From: Tribonema minus
Lineage: Eukaryota > Sar > Xanthophyceae > Tribonematales > Tribonemataceae
Direction of reading: 5' to 3'
NCBI GenBank assembly: GCA_017506865.1
Contig: JAFCMP010000195.1
Span: 1 to 64,000 of the forward strand
Length of the DNA stretch: 64,000 nucleotides
Positions within the stretch are counted from its first letter, which is position 1, and each line of letters opens with the position of its first letter. The notes under the pieces were generated by a model. That model was given only the letters and a program-made list of their open reading frames with translations, was not told the DNA's origin and did not search any database. A program made the translations under genes and the position numbers. Shown here piece by piece: positions 1 through 12,100 of this stretch.

Positions 1-2749
1 TCGCCATCCGCATCTTCATGATGACGACCAGCGTGCCAGCGGCACTTGGGATGAGCATCAGACACGTCTGCGATTGCCACTTCCATCATTCTGCTGTGCT
101 GACAAGCACTGAGGTGTGTTGGTGTCACGACTGCGGTAGCTCCTGTTTGGGCCATGCCTGGTGGCAACTGCCGTTATTGAGGCAGCGCCCAGCGCAACAA
201 CGTCGAGTGCCAGGGTCGTTGTGTAAGCGCATCGTTCTTGGCACTTGTTTGTGAGGTTTGCATGCGTGTGTGAGCGCTTGTGGCGAATGTATGCAACGGT
301 TGAGAATCTTGCGTCGCGTGTGCTTGTCGCTGAGAGACTCGCATCGTTTCCGATCGTCAACGCAGCGCGCGGACAGGTTGCCTCGTGACACAGCTCCACT
401 GGTCTACAGGTCGGACGTGTGAAATGATTCTCGCTTCCATTGAAGCTGCGCAAAAGACTGGCTGCAATGGCCGTCCGGCGCAGCTTGCGTGTGGCCTTAT
501 TGCGCAGCATAGAAGTACTATGAAGTATGTACATTTGAAAAACGAATTCAACAACGGCGTCCACAAGAGCATACTTAGAAATATATTGTAACCAGAAATC
601 CGCTTCATCTCAGCGGTCACGTTTCTCATTCAAGTTGCACCGTCCATGCCCTTGCGCGCTGCGCTGCACGCAGGCGGCGGCGCTGTGGCTGCTGTACACG
701 GCAAGCGTGACTATCATGGTCTATGTTGGCAACTGCGGGATACCGGGACGCAAGCGCACCAGCAAGGCGCATCGGAGCTGATCTCAGACACTGTCGCTGT
801 GGTGGACCGCCTCTCTTCTTTGTACGATTTTGATGATAGAGTTGTGAGGGGGGGTGGGGTGCGTTGTGTGTTGGTTGGTGGGGGCTGCTTTTGATACATT
901 TGCGGTGGTATCCGCGTGCGCGTGCGCGCATTGGCGACTGTGCGCGCTGGTCATGCGCGACGGCAGCGGCGGTCGCTGCGCGGCGCCACGCGGTTTGGCA
1001 CATAACACTTTTTTGTACTACCGCTCGCGAGGGGTGGACGTGATCATGAGATGAAATAACACGCGGGCATTCCTTCTCTGTACGCTGCTGCTCCGGCATG
1101 TGGTGCTGTTTTGCAAACAGCTGCGCATGGCCTACACGACTTTGATGTGATTCACGCCCTGGTCGTGATGACGTTCAGAGGGCTTGTGCATTTCGCATTG
1201 CCGCGTCCACGCACTTGCGCTCACTCGATTGCACCTGATGTTCGTTTCGCAAGCTCAGGCTTGCGTATCATGCAGCATGTGTCGTGAATAACTACTGACT
1301 GGTCTCTGGGTACGCAAACTGCTCTCTCATGTCGTAACGGCTCTGAGGCCCTTTGTCATACACAGTCACTACATAACCTTCTTCGCAGTTGACATACAGG
1401 CTTGCGTACATCACGCTCCCCGCACAGGAAGACGGTGTTTGGTTATGCCAACTACATGGGCGCTGCAGAAGAGCATACGCCAAGTCCCATGTCATCCAGT
1501 GATCGGAGCTCACAGCATTTTGGAGGAGCACAGCAGCGGCCCAGGTCATTCACTCAGCAGCACATGGGCGCTCAGGGCTTTTGCGTTCAGAGAGATCTGA
1601 TTCATTGGCATCCTTGCTGTGCATATGCAATTTTCGGGCCAGGCAGGGGGGACCAGCATGACCATAATTCCAGCCGGCGGAAGGAAAAGCAGCATATCCG
1701 ACTGTTGCAAAGAGCCAGAGCGTGGCCATTGAACAGTACGCAGGAGATATACGTCACCTATAGCTTCAGGCCGCCTTGCATCAGTTCAGAATGGTACACT
1801 GAAAAGCATCTGCCTCGGTGAGGTGATGAAAGTTTGTTACTTCTGCATGTAATGCATGCATGGCAGTGTGTTCCTACCTGCAGTACTTGAGACCTGTCTC
1901 AAACCCGCGAGCGCGCGCGGCCCAAATGCTTGCTAGGCCCGGCAAAGCCAGGGGCCCTGCTGCGAGCCTCGGAGGTTTGTTGCGTTGCGCATATTATGCG
2001 TTCCGGTGACCGCGCCTTGCCATCACATTTAAGTCACATGATCAAACAGTCACTGCCCACTGTCAATAGTACGGTAGGGTTGCGCAGAAAGACATGTCTA
2101 TCTACAACAATGGGAAGCACACTGAGGCATGATCCAGCGCTGGAGGGTACATGTGGAGGGTACACAAGTCGTGCACATGCATGCACTAGGCATGCCTGCG
2201 CAGCGTTGGCTCAGTTTGGCAAGATGGCAACGGTCAAGTAAAGAAATCATGACAATTAATGAGTATGCATGCTATAATTTTCCCAGCAAAGGCCCCCTCC
2301 TGCAGCGCCTGCTGTAGCAGGGCGTGTTTGTGTGCATGTTGTAAACAAGAGTGCTACTGCATGCAGAATAAAGCTGGAAAGCCAGGGTGGCTGCCAGCGG
2401 ACGCGGCTGCGACTTGGTCTAGGATCAACAGCAACCAACAGGTGAGCGCCACCAGAACCAGCCATCAATGACTAAGTCGCTTTGCAGTGATGCTGCATGC
2501 ATCTGCTCATGGTTTAGGGGGTGGTACGAGCACGGCAATGGCTCCATGAGCATCATTTCAATCAAAGCTACCGGGGCATCATCTTGAAGCATCATAAAAG
2601 CTAGCAGTGCGATCGACGGAGACGTTGACATGAGCGCCGTGCCGAGCATGCGACACCTCTGCGTCAAGCAAGCCGGGGTGCGTTAGGATGTAGAGCCAAG
2701 GCCAACAATCCTGAACCCACTGGCAAACCCCGGCCCTGACCATGCCAAG
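1..2749. other. Gene-free stretch, nothing recognised
   Basis: Open frames here are short, overlap each other on both strands and show no family motif. There is no convincing exon with splice sites, no tRNA-like fold and no transposon end that I can identify. The last 30 bases merge into the duplicated 3' end of the subtilase gene. Confidence 0.5.
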
Positions 2750-2775
2750 GAAGGGCAAGCCTGAGGGTTGATGAA

Positions 2776-2816
2776 CTAAAACTTGAGGTCAATAACCTTG
2801 CTCGCGCGGATGAGAC
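2776..2816 (-). repeat. Downstream copy of the subtilase C-terminal coding end
   Basis: About 40 bp nearly identical to the last coding bases of the subtilase (2864-2904), lying 88 bp beyond the real stop. Read in the same frame, the copy still encodes ASKVIDLKF followed by a stop. Flanking bases (aaggaagggc) are duplicated as well, so this is a tandem duplication of about 88 bp that includes the stop codon. Confidence 0.85.
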
Positions 2817-2863
2817 CTGACCCTATCAGTGAGCATTCTAACTTAAAGGAAGGGCGAGGGGCA

Positions 2864-3149
2864 CTAGAACTTGAGGTCAATGACCTTGCTCGCGCTGACG
2901 AGACCGTAGCCGTAGATGGGGTCCTTGCCCTTGTCGCCCAAGTCGAGGCTGCACCGCTTGAGGTACTCCAGCATCTGGTCAGGCGAAATGCGCCCCTTCT
3001 TCTTGCCGCGAATCAGCGCAGCGACACCTGCTACATGAGGTGTCGCCATCGACGTCCCTTCAACGAACGCATAACGCGTAGGCATGCCGTACCTCAGCTT
3101 AGAGACTAGCGTGTCCGGGGAGAGAGCCGCTGACAGGACGTAGTCGAAC
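2864..3149 (-). CDS. Subtilase exon 4: catalytic Ser and stop
   Basis: Starts FDYVLSAALSPDT and contains the serine motif GTSMATPHVAGVAAL, ending ASKVIDLKF-stop. There is no extra C-terminal domain or membrane anchor. The last about 40 bases recur 88 bp downstream. Confidence 0.9.
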
Positions 3150-6100
3150 CTGAGAAGAAGAAAAGATGGCATTCATGGCCGTTCATGACACTGCAGAACG
3201 CGTAGGGACGTCATGAGAAATTATACTGGATATAACAGCAATTTACATTGCAACAGCACCCCATGATATGATGCTACGTTAAATTGCGCATAGCAACGTG
3301 TATTTGATAGGCAAAACGTGAAGTTCACGGTGCAATTGCAGTCATCGCAGTACGAGGTCTGACTCAAGTGGATTCAATGACAACCACAACTTGAAGCACA
3401 CCACCAATTTGATGTGGAGAGCAATGCCTCCGAGGCTCGCGGCATGTGCACTCGGCGACAGTACATGTCAACATTCTCTTGACCAACACCAACGGCTATT
3501 CACTTTTGTATCTGGCATGAGAATTGCAGAAGCAAACCCGGTCTCTCGACCGGGAGGACCATAACATATAGACTACGAAGTGTGCTGCTTGCAACGGCAA
3601 AAAAAAACATTCCAAAATGTATAGAGCATAAAGGCTCTTTGGCACTATGCATACAGGTAACCTGTATACCTAGGTTAAGGCAACCTGTATACCTAGCTTA
3701 TATGGCACAACCCCAAGAATGCGCTAATAATTAAGACAATGACATGGCAGACCATGTATGTAAGAAGTCTGTGATATGCTGTGCATCACCCAAAAACTTC
3801 CATTGTTGCACGCGTTCACTTGCCCCGCAGCATGAGTTGTGTGCCTGCTGTTCTACCTGTTGGCCTGCTGGTGATGCTGTCGTTATGATGTACGCTTGGG
3901 TTGAGAGCGCCATAATGCTGTGCGTGTGATCTGCATGCTGCGCATCATGAGTGCTGCTGAGAGCCCAGCATAGGGAGCTGTGTGACATCAACTGTGTTAC
4001 ATCAATGAGACACACGCACTAGTGGCAGTACACTGTGCGTATGGCAACTGACGTAGTCGAACCTGTAGCAGTACGTGCTGAAGACGCCCGTGTTGAGAGT
4101 GTAGCTGCATGTCGCCTGAATGTTCGCGTTGAAATCGTAGGCCTCGTCGTTGCCACCTGGCGCGGAGAAGTTGATGGCGCTGCCGGTGTTGGTGTGTGAG
4201 GAGCTCCCGGTGAGTTTCGCATGCTTGGGGTCCTTGGCCCAGAAGGTGGGGCCAGTGGCGGCCACCGAAATGGTCCACTTGTTTTCTGGCTCACAACAAA
4301 CACCAGCAATTGTTTCAATACAGCAGAAAAAATGATGCTCGAGCTTAGAAAAACGCACATTGTGAATGGGTGTGAAGCCTGGGAGCCCCCTGACAGGAAC
4401 GACGCGGTATTGCTGCGGCAAATCCTGGACCATGTCTATTTTGGTGTACACTCATTTATAAATAAGATCGTGGTATGGCAGACTTGCGCATGCAGATAAC
4501 ATGACATTGGGCATACACACATGTTCACCAGCTCGCTACAGTGCGGCTGTGCAGCAGACAGAGTACAATGATAAGTCCATACGTACAATGACACTACAGC
4601 TACTGTAGTAGTTTGATGTATGCATTTGATGAGTCAGAAGCACTATGGCATTCAGCACCAGCAAATCCACCATGGTGGGTGGTAGTGGCAAATTATTTTG
4701 ATCACAAACAAATGTGTATTAAATATGTATCTACTCAACTGTGTGCCTGCTGCTGCTGAGAAGTACGTACGCAGCGGTATGCTTGCACTATAATAGTAGT
4801 CATCACCGTTTCATCAGCAGCAGTGAGTGAGGTGTTGCGCACGTGCCAGAAAGAGATTGGCCCGGGTAATGCTGGCCCTACTGCAACACAGTATTAGCAC
4901 AGATGTAAAGTGAAGCCGCACACAATCACATCCACTATGAGGCAGCAGCGTGTAGGCATGCCGTAGTACGTAGATGTCATATGCTGTGTTTGAACGGTCT
5001 GCATCTGCAGCAGCAATGGATCAGAACGGTAGTCAATATCATAGGTGTACTGCGTGTTCCCGACACCACCTGGTGCATACTGAAGGTTGAACTGCGATCA
5101 GCCTTGGTTATAAGTAGCCCATTAGTAGTCTACTCTTGCTACAAAGTCGGCATGCCTTCAAATGCATAGTGCATTCTGTAAGTGTAGCCAGTCTGAGCAT
5201 TTTTCTCAGCCTGAGCCTGATGTTTCACAGCCAGCTGAGCTCACATGTGCATCAGCCGCAGCAGTGATGCGTTCTTGAAATTGCGCCAGCTTTGGTTCAT
5301 GACCATTGCACTTTCTGATATAAATTTGCCTGTCACAAAGTAAAAATATTTAGTGAGATGTCAGTCTGGCAGCAGCAGCTGTGCAAATCTGCAGACATGC
5401 AGACTGTTAGCCTGAGTGAGTGCTGACAGCTTCGGAACCTCTCCATTTGAAAGTCATCATGCAGCGGGGATCTGTTGTAAGGAGCTTACAGGCTCAAGAG
5501 TACGCCGGGCCGGCGAAGGTCACCACCGTGACGGTGGCGACCCGGATACCCTCAACCGTGTGCCATACAGTCACCGTGGAGGAGCAGCAAGACGCGCTGG
5601 CAAAAGCCACCAACTATGGTTTTTCCACTTGGCACACGGGCCTGCAGGCACTCCACAAACAGGCGCTTGGGGAAAACACAGCGACGCTAGCACGTGGTGG
5701 GGAGCTTCGCCCCGTGAGCAACGTGGGCAACGGCAACTGCCTGATTCATACAGCTCTACACGGCATAGGCAGCGTCGCAGTTGAGCACGGACTGCCGGCC
5801 CCAGCGCTGGTGATTGCCATGCGAGAGGCACTGCTGGACGGGATGGTGGCATACGTCACGCAGGGGGCGGGCAAACAAGGGGCCAGCATGTCATCGATGC
5901 GTCAACTGACCGCGCATGCAGCAGCCCAACCTGCGTGTACACGTGAACAATTCGACACGTACGGGACACGCGCTCGCTGCCTCGCAATCGAGTACGGCAC
6001 AAATGAAACGGACAGCGCGAACAGCGGGCACACGCTCCTGCTGCAACGCCTACAGGAAGAGGGCGTGTGGGGACGGCCCCTCGGTTTGTCTGTGTGGGCC

Positions 6101-9100
6101 ATTGTTGCAGCGGTCTACGCGGTCTCGGTGACGGTGTGGCAGGCCGAGCCTCAGGCCACTGGCAGCACGCAAAAATCAACAGGGCTGGTGCTGGCACAAC
6201 TGATGGGGCTGCCAGCGGTATTCGCACCGGCAACTCCAGCTCAGCCTGACTGCCATCTGGATGTGCTGTGGACGCCGCCTGGGCTATATACAAATGTGGG
6301 ACACTTTGAACTGCTTGTCGCCCCTGCGGCAGCTCCGCCCTTGCCAACCACTATGACAGCGTCGGCGACCACTCAAGCTGACAGCACCCACATCACGGCT
6401 CCGAGTCGGACACAGCCCCGTACTGCGCTGCAGTTGCCACAGCAGCCTGAGCCACTGAGGTGTCCACTATGCACACTGGCATTTTGGCAGCTTGGTCAGA
6501 AAGAGAACAGCAAACAGCGAGGCAAACTGTCAGCTGCGAGCCGCATGGCACCGGTAGTGGCCCACTTCAACGGTGGTAGCTGCACGAGGTCGATGCTGAA
6601 CCCTGAGGCGAGCACATCACACTGTCAGCAAAATCCGGCGGCAGCATACGCCAAGGGCATCCGGCAGCAGGTTGATCACGACCCATCCGGTGACCGTGCC
6701 CCTTCAGGCAGCAGTACCTGCAACACTGGGGCACACCATGCCAAGCGTGTGCAGGAGATGAGCACCATGTATGGTTGCACGGCAGAAGACTTCCTACGGG
6801 CGGTAAGGAAGCTGAGTGCATGCACAGGTGCCTGCGGTCTGGTCCATATGTCAGCCAGCGCGGGGCAGAGGCAATGCGCGCTGACCTCGCCATGCCACAC
6901 GTGTCGACGGAATGGAAGCGCCCCCACGCGCGCACGCCCGGCAGTACCCCCGGGCCAGTCCGAGGGCGGGGGTGCGGGTAGCGACGGCGCGGCCGCGGCG
7001 GCGGGGGCTGCCGCAGCGACACCTCCAAAGCCACCGGCGGTGCCGGCTAGTGGCGCTGCCAACTCAAAGTCCAGCAAGAAACGCCCGGCGGCCACGGCAA
7101 CCGGCGCGCAACGCCGGCGCCGAACGGCAGCTGCTGCGACACCGCCTGGCAGCGCCGGCAGCCGCACTCAGTCTAACAGCCTAAGGCTGCAGGACAGCAG
7201 CCCCCCCCACGGGACGGCCGTGGGATGGGCGGACATGGACTTGGACCCGCCGGACGATGCCGCGTCACCGCCCCCCCCGACCACCACCACCAGTGGCAGG
7301 CCCTCAAAGCCCCAGGCACGAGCATCCCTGGCTTGGGACCTCTCGACGCTCTCGGTCGTCCACGCACTTGACCAGACCAATGAGGCGGATCTACTGCTGC
7401 TACGGTTCACCACGACTGCCAACCCCTTCCGCACTCAGCTGCAGTGCACCCAGTGGGCACGGCTAGTGGAGCACGCCACACGACTACTGGCGGACGCCAC
7501 AGACAGTGCACGTGAGGCGGCACGGGTGCGCCTCCACCATGGTGCCGGGGCGTTTGCTCATCAGGTTTCTCAGCCTCTAGTGCAGCGCGGCTACAGGCTG
7601 CTGCACTTGCTAGCAGCAATGGCCTTTGGTAGGCAACCGGAGGGAACCGGTATGCCACCTGCGGCCCGGCTGGCAGCGTTGCTGTCTGGCGACTTTGCGG
7701 AGCTACTGAGAAAGACGCTGTCAGCAGCAGCGGCGCTGCGGGCCCCCAAACCAAACAACGCAGCTACGGCGTCGGCACAAACGAACTTCGATGCCGACTG
7801 GACGGAGGCTGACTCCAGGCAGCAAACAGCATGCGCTGCCCTCTCAGGCAAGCGACGGGGGGTAGGCCTGGCTGCCGCACGACTAGAGGCGCGTGAAGCA
7901 TGCGCCCCAGCAGACGAGGTCACGGCACAGGTGCTGGCAGCAAAGCACCCTGAAACTGGCACCCGGCCCGGGGTAGTCGATACGCCAATGGAGCAAGTGC
8001 GCGGCCTGGTACGCGACGCCCGGCGGCACTGCTTGCACGGCGCAGGGGTGGCAACGACCGCCGGGCCCACTGGCAGCGGCAGTTTCGTCTTCGAATCAGG
8101 TCAGGCGCATGATCGCAGCGATAGGCCTGAGGATGCTGCCAGCGCAGCCGGACGGCGCCTCGAGGTGGAGGCGACAGACATACTGTCGACCTTGTCCGCA
8201 GCAGGGGCGGGGAAGGCAGGAGGGCTGGACGGCCTACGCTATGAACACCTCTTGATGGCCGCTGGGCCTGGTGCACCAGTGAAAGCAGCCACCCGCCCCG
8301 TGGGCAGTGCCTCGCCAGGACTAGCTGGTGATTCAGAATCGGATGTGATGGAACCGGCATTCGCTCATCACCTGGCCAAGGTGTTCACGACGCTGCTCGT
8401 TGAGCCCGAACTGCTGCCGGAGCAATCGCAACGGCTTCTCCGCGCCGCGGCCCTCTCAGGCATAGGACAGAAGCGGCGTCCGATCGCCTGCTCCAGTGTC
8501 TGGCGCAGACTCCTCGGGTCCACAGCGGCACGGAGTGTCAAGGGCAAAATATCAGGGCTGCTGGCCTCCATGTCGCAGTTTGGCGTAGGATACCGGTCTG
8601 GCGTCGAGCATGTGGCAGCGCGCGCGCGCGTGTGGCACGAGCTGTATGGCACCACAATCCAGCTGGACTGTGAGAACGCATTTAACAGTGTGGATCGCGC
8701 CGCCATTGTGCGGGGACTTATGCTCTTCTGTCCGGAGCTGCTCCCGCACTTTGAGTCCGTATACTGTGGTGACACTGCCCCAGAGATGCGAGTGGAGGTG
8801 AACGGTGAAGCTCGCATTATCTGCTCCCACCTAGGGTGCCAGCAAGGGGACCCTCTAGGGCCGCTGTACTTTGCAGTGGGCGGCCTTCCTACTCTTCTAC
8901 CCTGATGGAGTGAATGCGACGCCCGGCAGTATGCCGGCCTACGGCCACAGCACAGCGGAACCGCCAGCCCCGCACTGCGCTTTCCTGGATGACCTCAACG
9001 TGCTGCAAGCTGCCTACTTCGACGATGCAGCGGCCGCTGGGGTGGCAGAGGTGATCCGTCGGCTTGCGGCAGGGGGCCTACGCGTTCGACCAGACAAGTC

Positions 9101-12100
9101 GCTGGCCATCGCCATGCGCGGCACAGTGTTTGATGAAGCGGCCAGAGCACGCCTGCGCGCCCTTGACATACCGTTTGTGGACGCCACCATGCCAGAATCC
9201 AGTCAGGGCTTTACGTCGGTCGGGGTACCGGTAGGGCACCCAGCCTATGTGCATGCTGCCATGAGCAAGCATCTTGTTGACGCAGGGACATGGCGATTGT
9301 CGTGGCAGCTAGCTGGAATGGCGCGGCATCACCTACAGGCAGCACAGTTCATTCTGCGCAGGTCACTGACGAAGCGCATGGGCTTCTTAGCTCGCGTCGT
9401 TGACACGGCTTTGAGTGAGACATGGCTGCACGCATTTGACGGGTTCTGTGCATGGACGCTTGAACGCATGCTGCACCTGCACGGCTGCGCTACCGCGGCA
9501 GTCATGAAGTCACACCTGCTGGCCGCCTGCACTGCTGGTGACAATGAGGTAGCCAGCAGTGGCAGCGTGCTGGTATTGCCGCGCTTGGGCCCGCCAGAAC
9601 TCACGGACATCGCAGTGCCACTGCGGGCGTCACGGTTGCCGGAGCGACGAGGCGGTCTGGGCATGCCGCTTTTGGGGCTACTGGCACCAGCCGCATAAAC
9701 GGCCCAGGCATGCACAACACTGCGGCCTGCAATAATTCATGCCACTGTGGCAGCAGGGGCCCTGAGGCTCGGCACTGACGAACACGGCGCAGTCACCTGG
9801 TTCGCGCAGCACTCATGCGCAATACGCGAGGACCAGGGACTGCCGCCAATCATCGAGGCCGTGCGACGCTCTACGCGAGCGCTGACAGCTGATGGCGGCG
9901 AAAAATCACGCACAGCTGTGGCCGAGCAGCTCCCAGCATCGTTGCTACGGTGGGCAGCAGATACGACGGCCGCAGCGTCGACGCTCCCCACTGCGGTGCA
10001 AGCGATCTACGCCGCAACTGCCGTCACGGAGACGGGGACCACTGAGCCAGCCCCACACACCCACGGCATTGTGCCTGGCGCCGAGGCGGCCGCTGCGGCG
10101 GCGACCGTACCTGGCCCTCAAGCCGCTGCCGCGGCTGGGCTGCCTCTTCCACGCCCGCTAAAACACAAACTAGCGCGGAAGAAAGCAGCTGCAGCGGCGG
10201 GCAGGAGGACGGCGACGACGACTGGGAGGCCTATGCTGACGAGATCTGCAGGAAGGTAGTGCCCCGCTGCCGGCGCGGTCACTTCACGCACGGACTACAA
10301 GCCGGCCTTTCAAATGTTCTTCGACGTCAATACGAGGACTGCCTGGTGGAGGACCTAGAGGCTGCCTCGGCTGGTGCCGTGGGCAAGCCGACGCAGGCTA
10401 CACTTATTGGTGACTCGCGTGACACCAGCCGCCGCCGCCAACAGGCTAGCGCGCGGGTCCTGGCGCAGCTGCGCAGCCAGCGTGCGTCCGGGGCAATGGC
10501 GTGGATGAGCGTGCCACCCGCTGCCAATGACCGCCCGGGTGCGGCGCCCATGTCCAGTATGGCAGCAGCCACGATGATTATGGTTGCGATCTTTATAGAC
10601 GGGTGGGGCATACAGGGCGAGGTGTGCCCATGGCGGTGCAGTGACGTGAGCCCCACCTCCACGCATGCGATCAGCTGCCCCAGCCAGCACATACGGGGGC
10701 ACAACGCGACACACACTGCCCAAAAGCGGTGCCTACAGCGCATCTTGAGACAGCACCATGTCTCTATTGTCCGCAATGAGGACGCTAGCGTCTTCAAGGT
10801 ACCGGGGTATCGGGCGGACACAGTCATTGACCCAGGGTGTCTGCACTTTAGCAGTGCATACCAAAACAAGGGAATAGTGCTAGACACAAGTGTGCGCGTG
10901 CCCACAGCGAGCTCGTACCTGACAGGCAAAACAAATGCCTCGAACACGGACGGTTATGCTGCTGGGGTGGGGGAGGACGCGAAGGTCAAGCACCACACCG
11001 GCACCTTGACGTCATCTTGGGCTTTTGTGCCATTCGTGCAGGAGTCGTACGGACGGCTGGGCAAGCAGACAAGCCTTTTTGTTAAGGAGTTGGCAATGCA
11101 CTCAGCACTGTGCTCAGGGGGGGGGAAGGCAGATGTGTTACGCAAGGCCGGGTTAGCTAAGCGTCAGATCCACATTGAGCTGAGCATATCGCTGACGCGG
11201 GAGTTGGCGGAGCGCGTCATGGCATACACACGTGGAGCGCGAATGCTGGGCTGTGTTGCGGCGCCGGTATCCAAACTCCTAGGGCACAGCGCAGACTAGG
11301 CTGCTGCGTTGACGCAAGCTTTTCGATTGCATAGGCAACCCGGCCTCCCTTGGGCCTTTATAAATACAAGTCCATACGTACGCCACTGCTGGCATGCGTA
11401 ACTTTACGCCATGAGGCGTGGCTTTGTGTGCACCTGTTTTACAGTTCAAGGTCAGCCTGCCAGCCTCAGGCTCAGGCTGCATGCTGCGCTCTGAAGCTCT
11501 CACCTGCAAAGAAGGCAAACAGGTCCGTCTGCTTGTCCAGCTGGACAGCGTCGTTGCCGGCGGCCACCACCACCGTAACGCCGCTGGCGTGCGCAAACAA
11601 GACGACGCGGTTGTACATCTGGATCCACATCCTGGCGTCGCTGGCTGTGTAGCTGTCGTCTATGTCGGTCTGCGGGTCATGCGGCGCGCCGGTGACGCTG
11701 GCAAGAGAGCCGATGCTCATGCTGATGATGTCCACACCCACTGCCACCGCATAGAGTATCCCTGCCACGACCTGAGCGTCGCTGCCATAACCGGTGTCAG
11801 AAATTACTTTGACCAGCACCAGGTTTGCCTCTGGTGCTACGCCGATGGTGCCCTTGCCACCGAGATCAGCCCCGGCCACGGTGCTGGCGGTGTGGGTGCC
11901 GTGGCTAAAGTCCAGTAAATCAGGGTCGTTTGCTAGTGTGTAGTTGAACGCCAGCTGCTCGTGCTCGATGAAGTTGCAGCTAAGGGACTGATCGTAGTGC
12001 TTGATGGCGGGGTGGTCGAGGTAGAACCTGGCAGCGCATGCGTGCAGCAAGTTCAGGAGAGTCTGAGTCACACTCACGGTATCATTATGTGCCACAGTCA

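Noticed and set aside
1-2749. Several 80-160 codon frames at the left end
   Set aside because: Overlapping on both strands, Cys/His-rich noise-like composition, no splice-linked partners or motifs.
4571-4585. aagtccatacgtac word like the A/B tail
   Set aside because: Only about 14 bp match with no coding or untranslated sequence before it; too short to call a relic.
10327-10947. 206-codon minus-strand frame within element A (also in B)
   Set aside because: Shadow of the endonuclease coding strand; no motif of its own.
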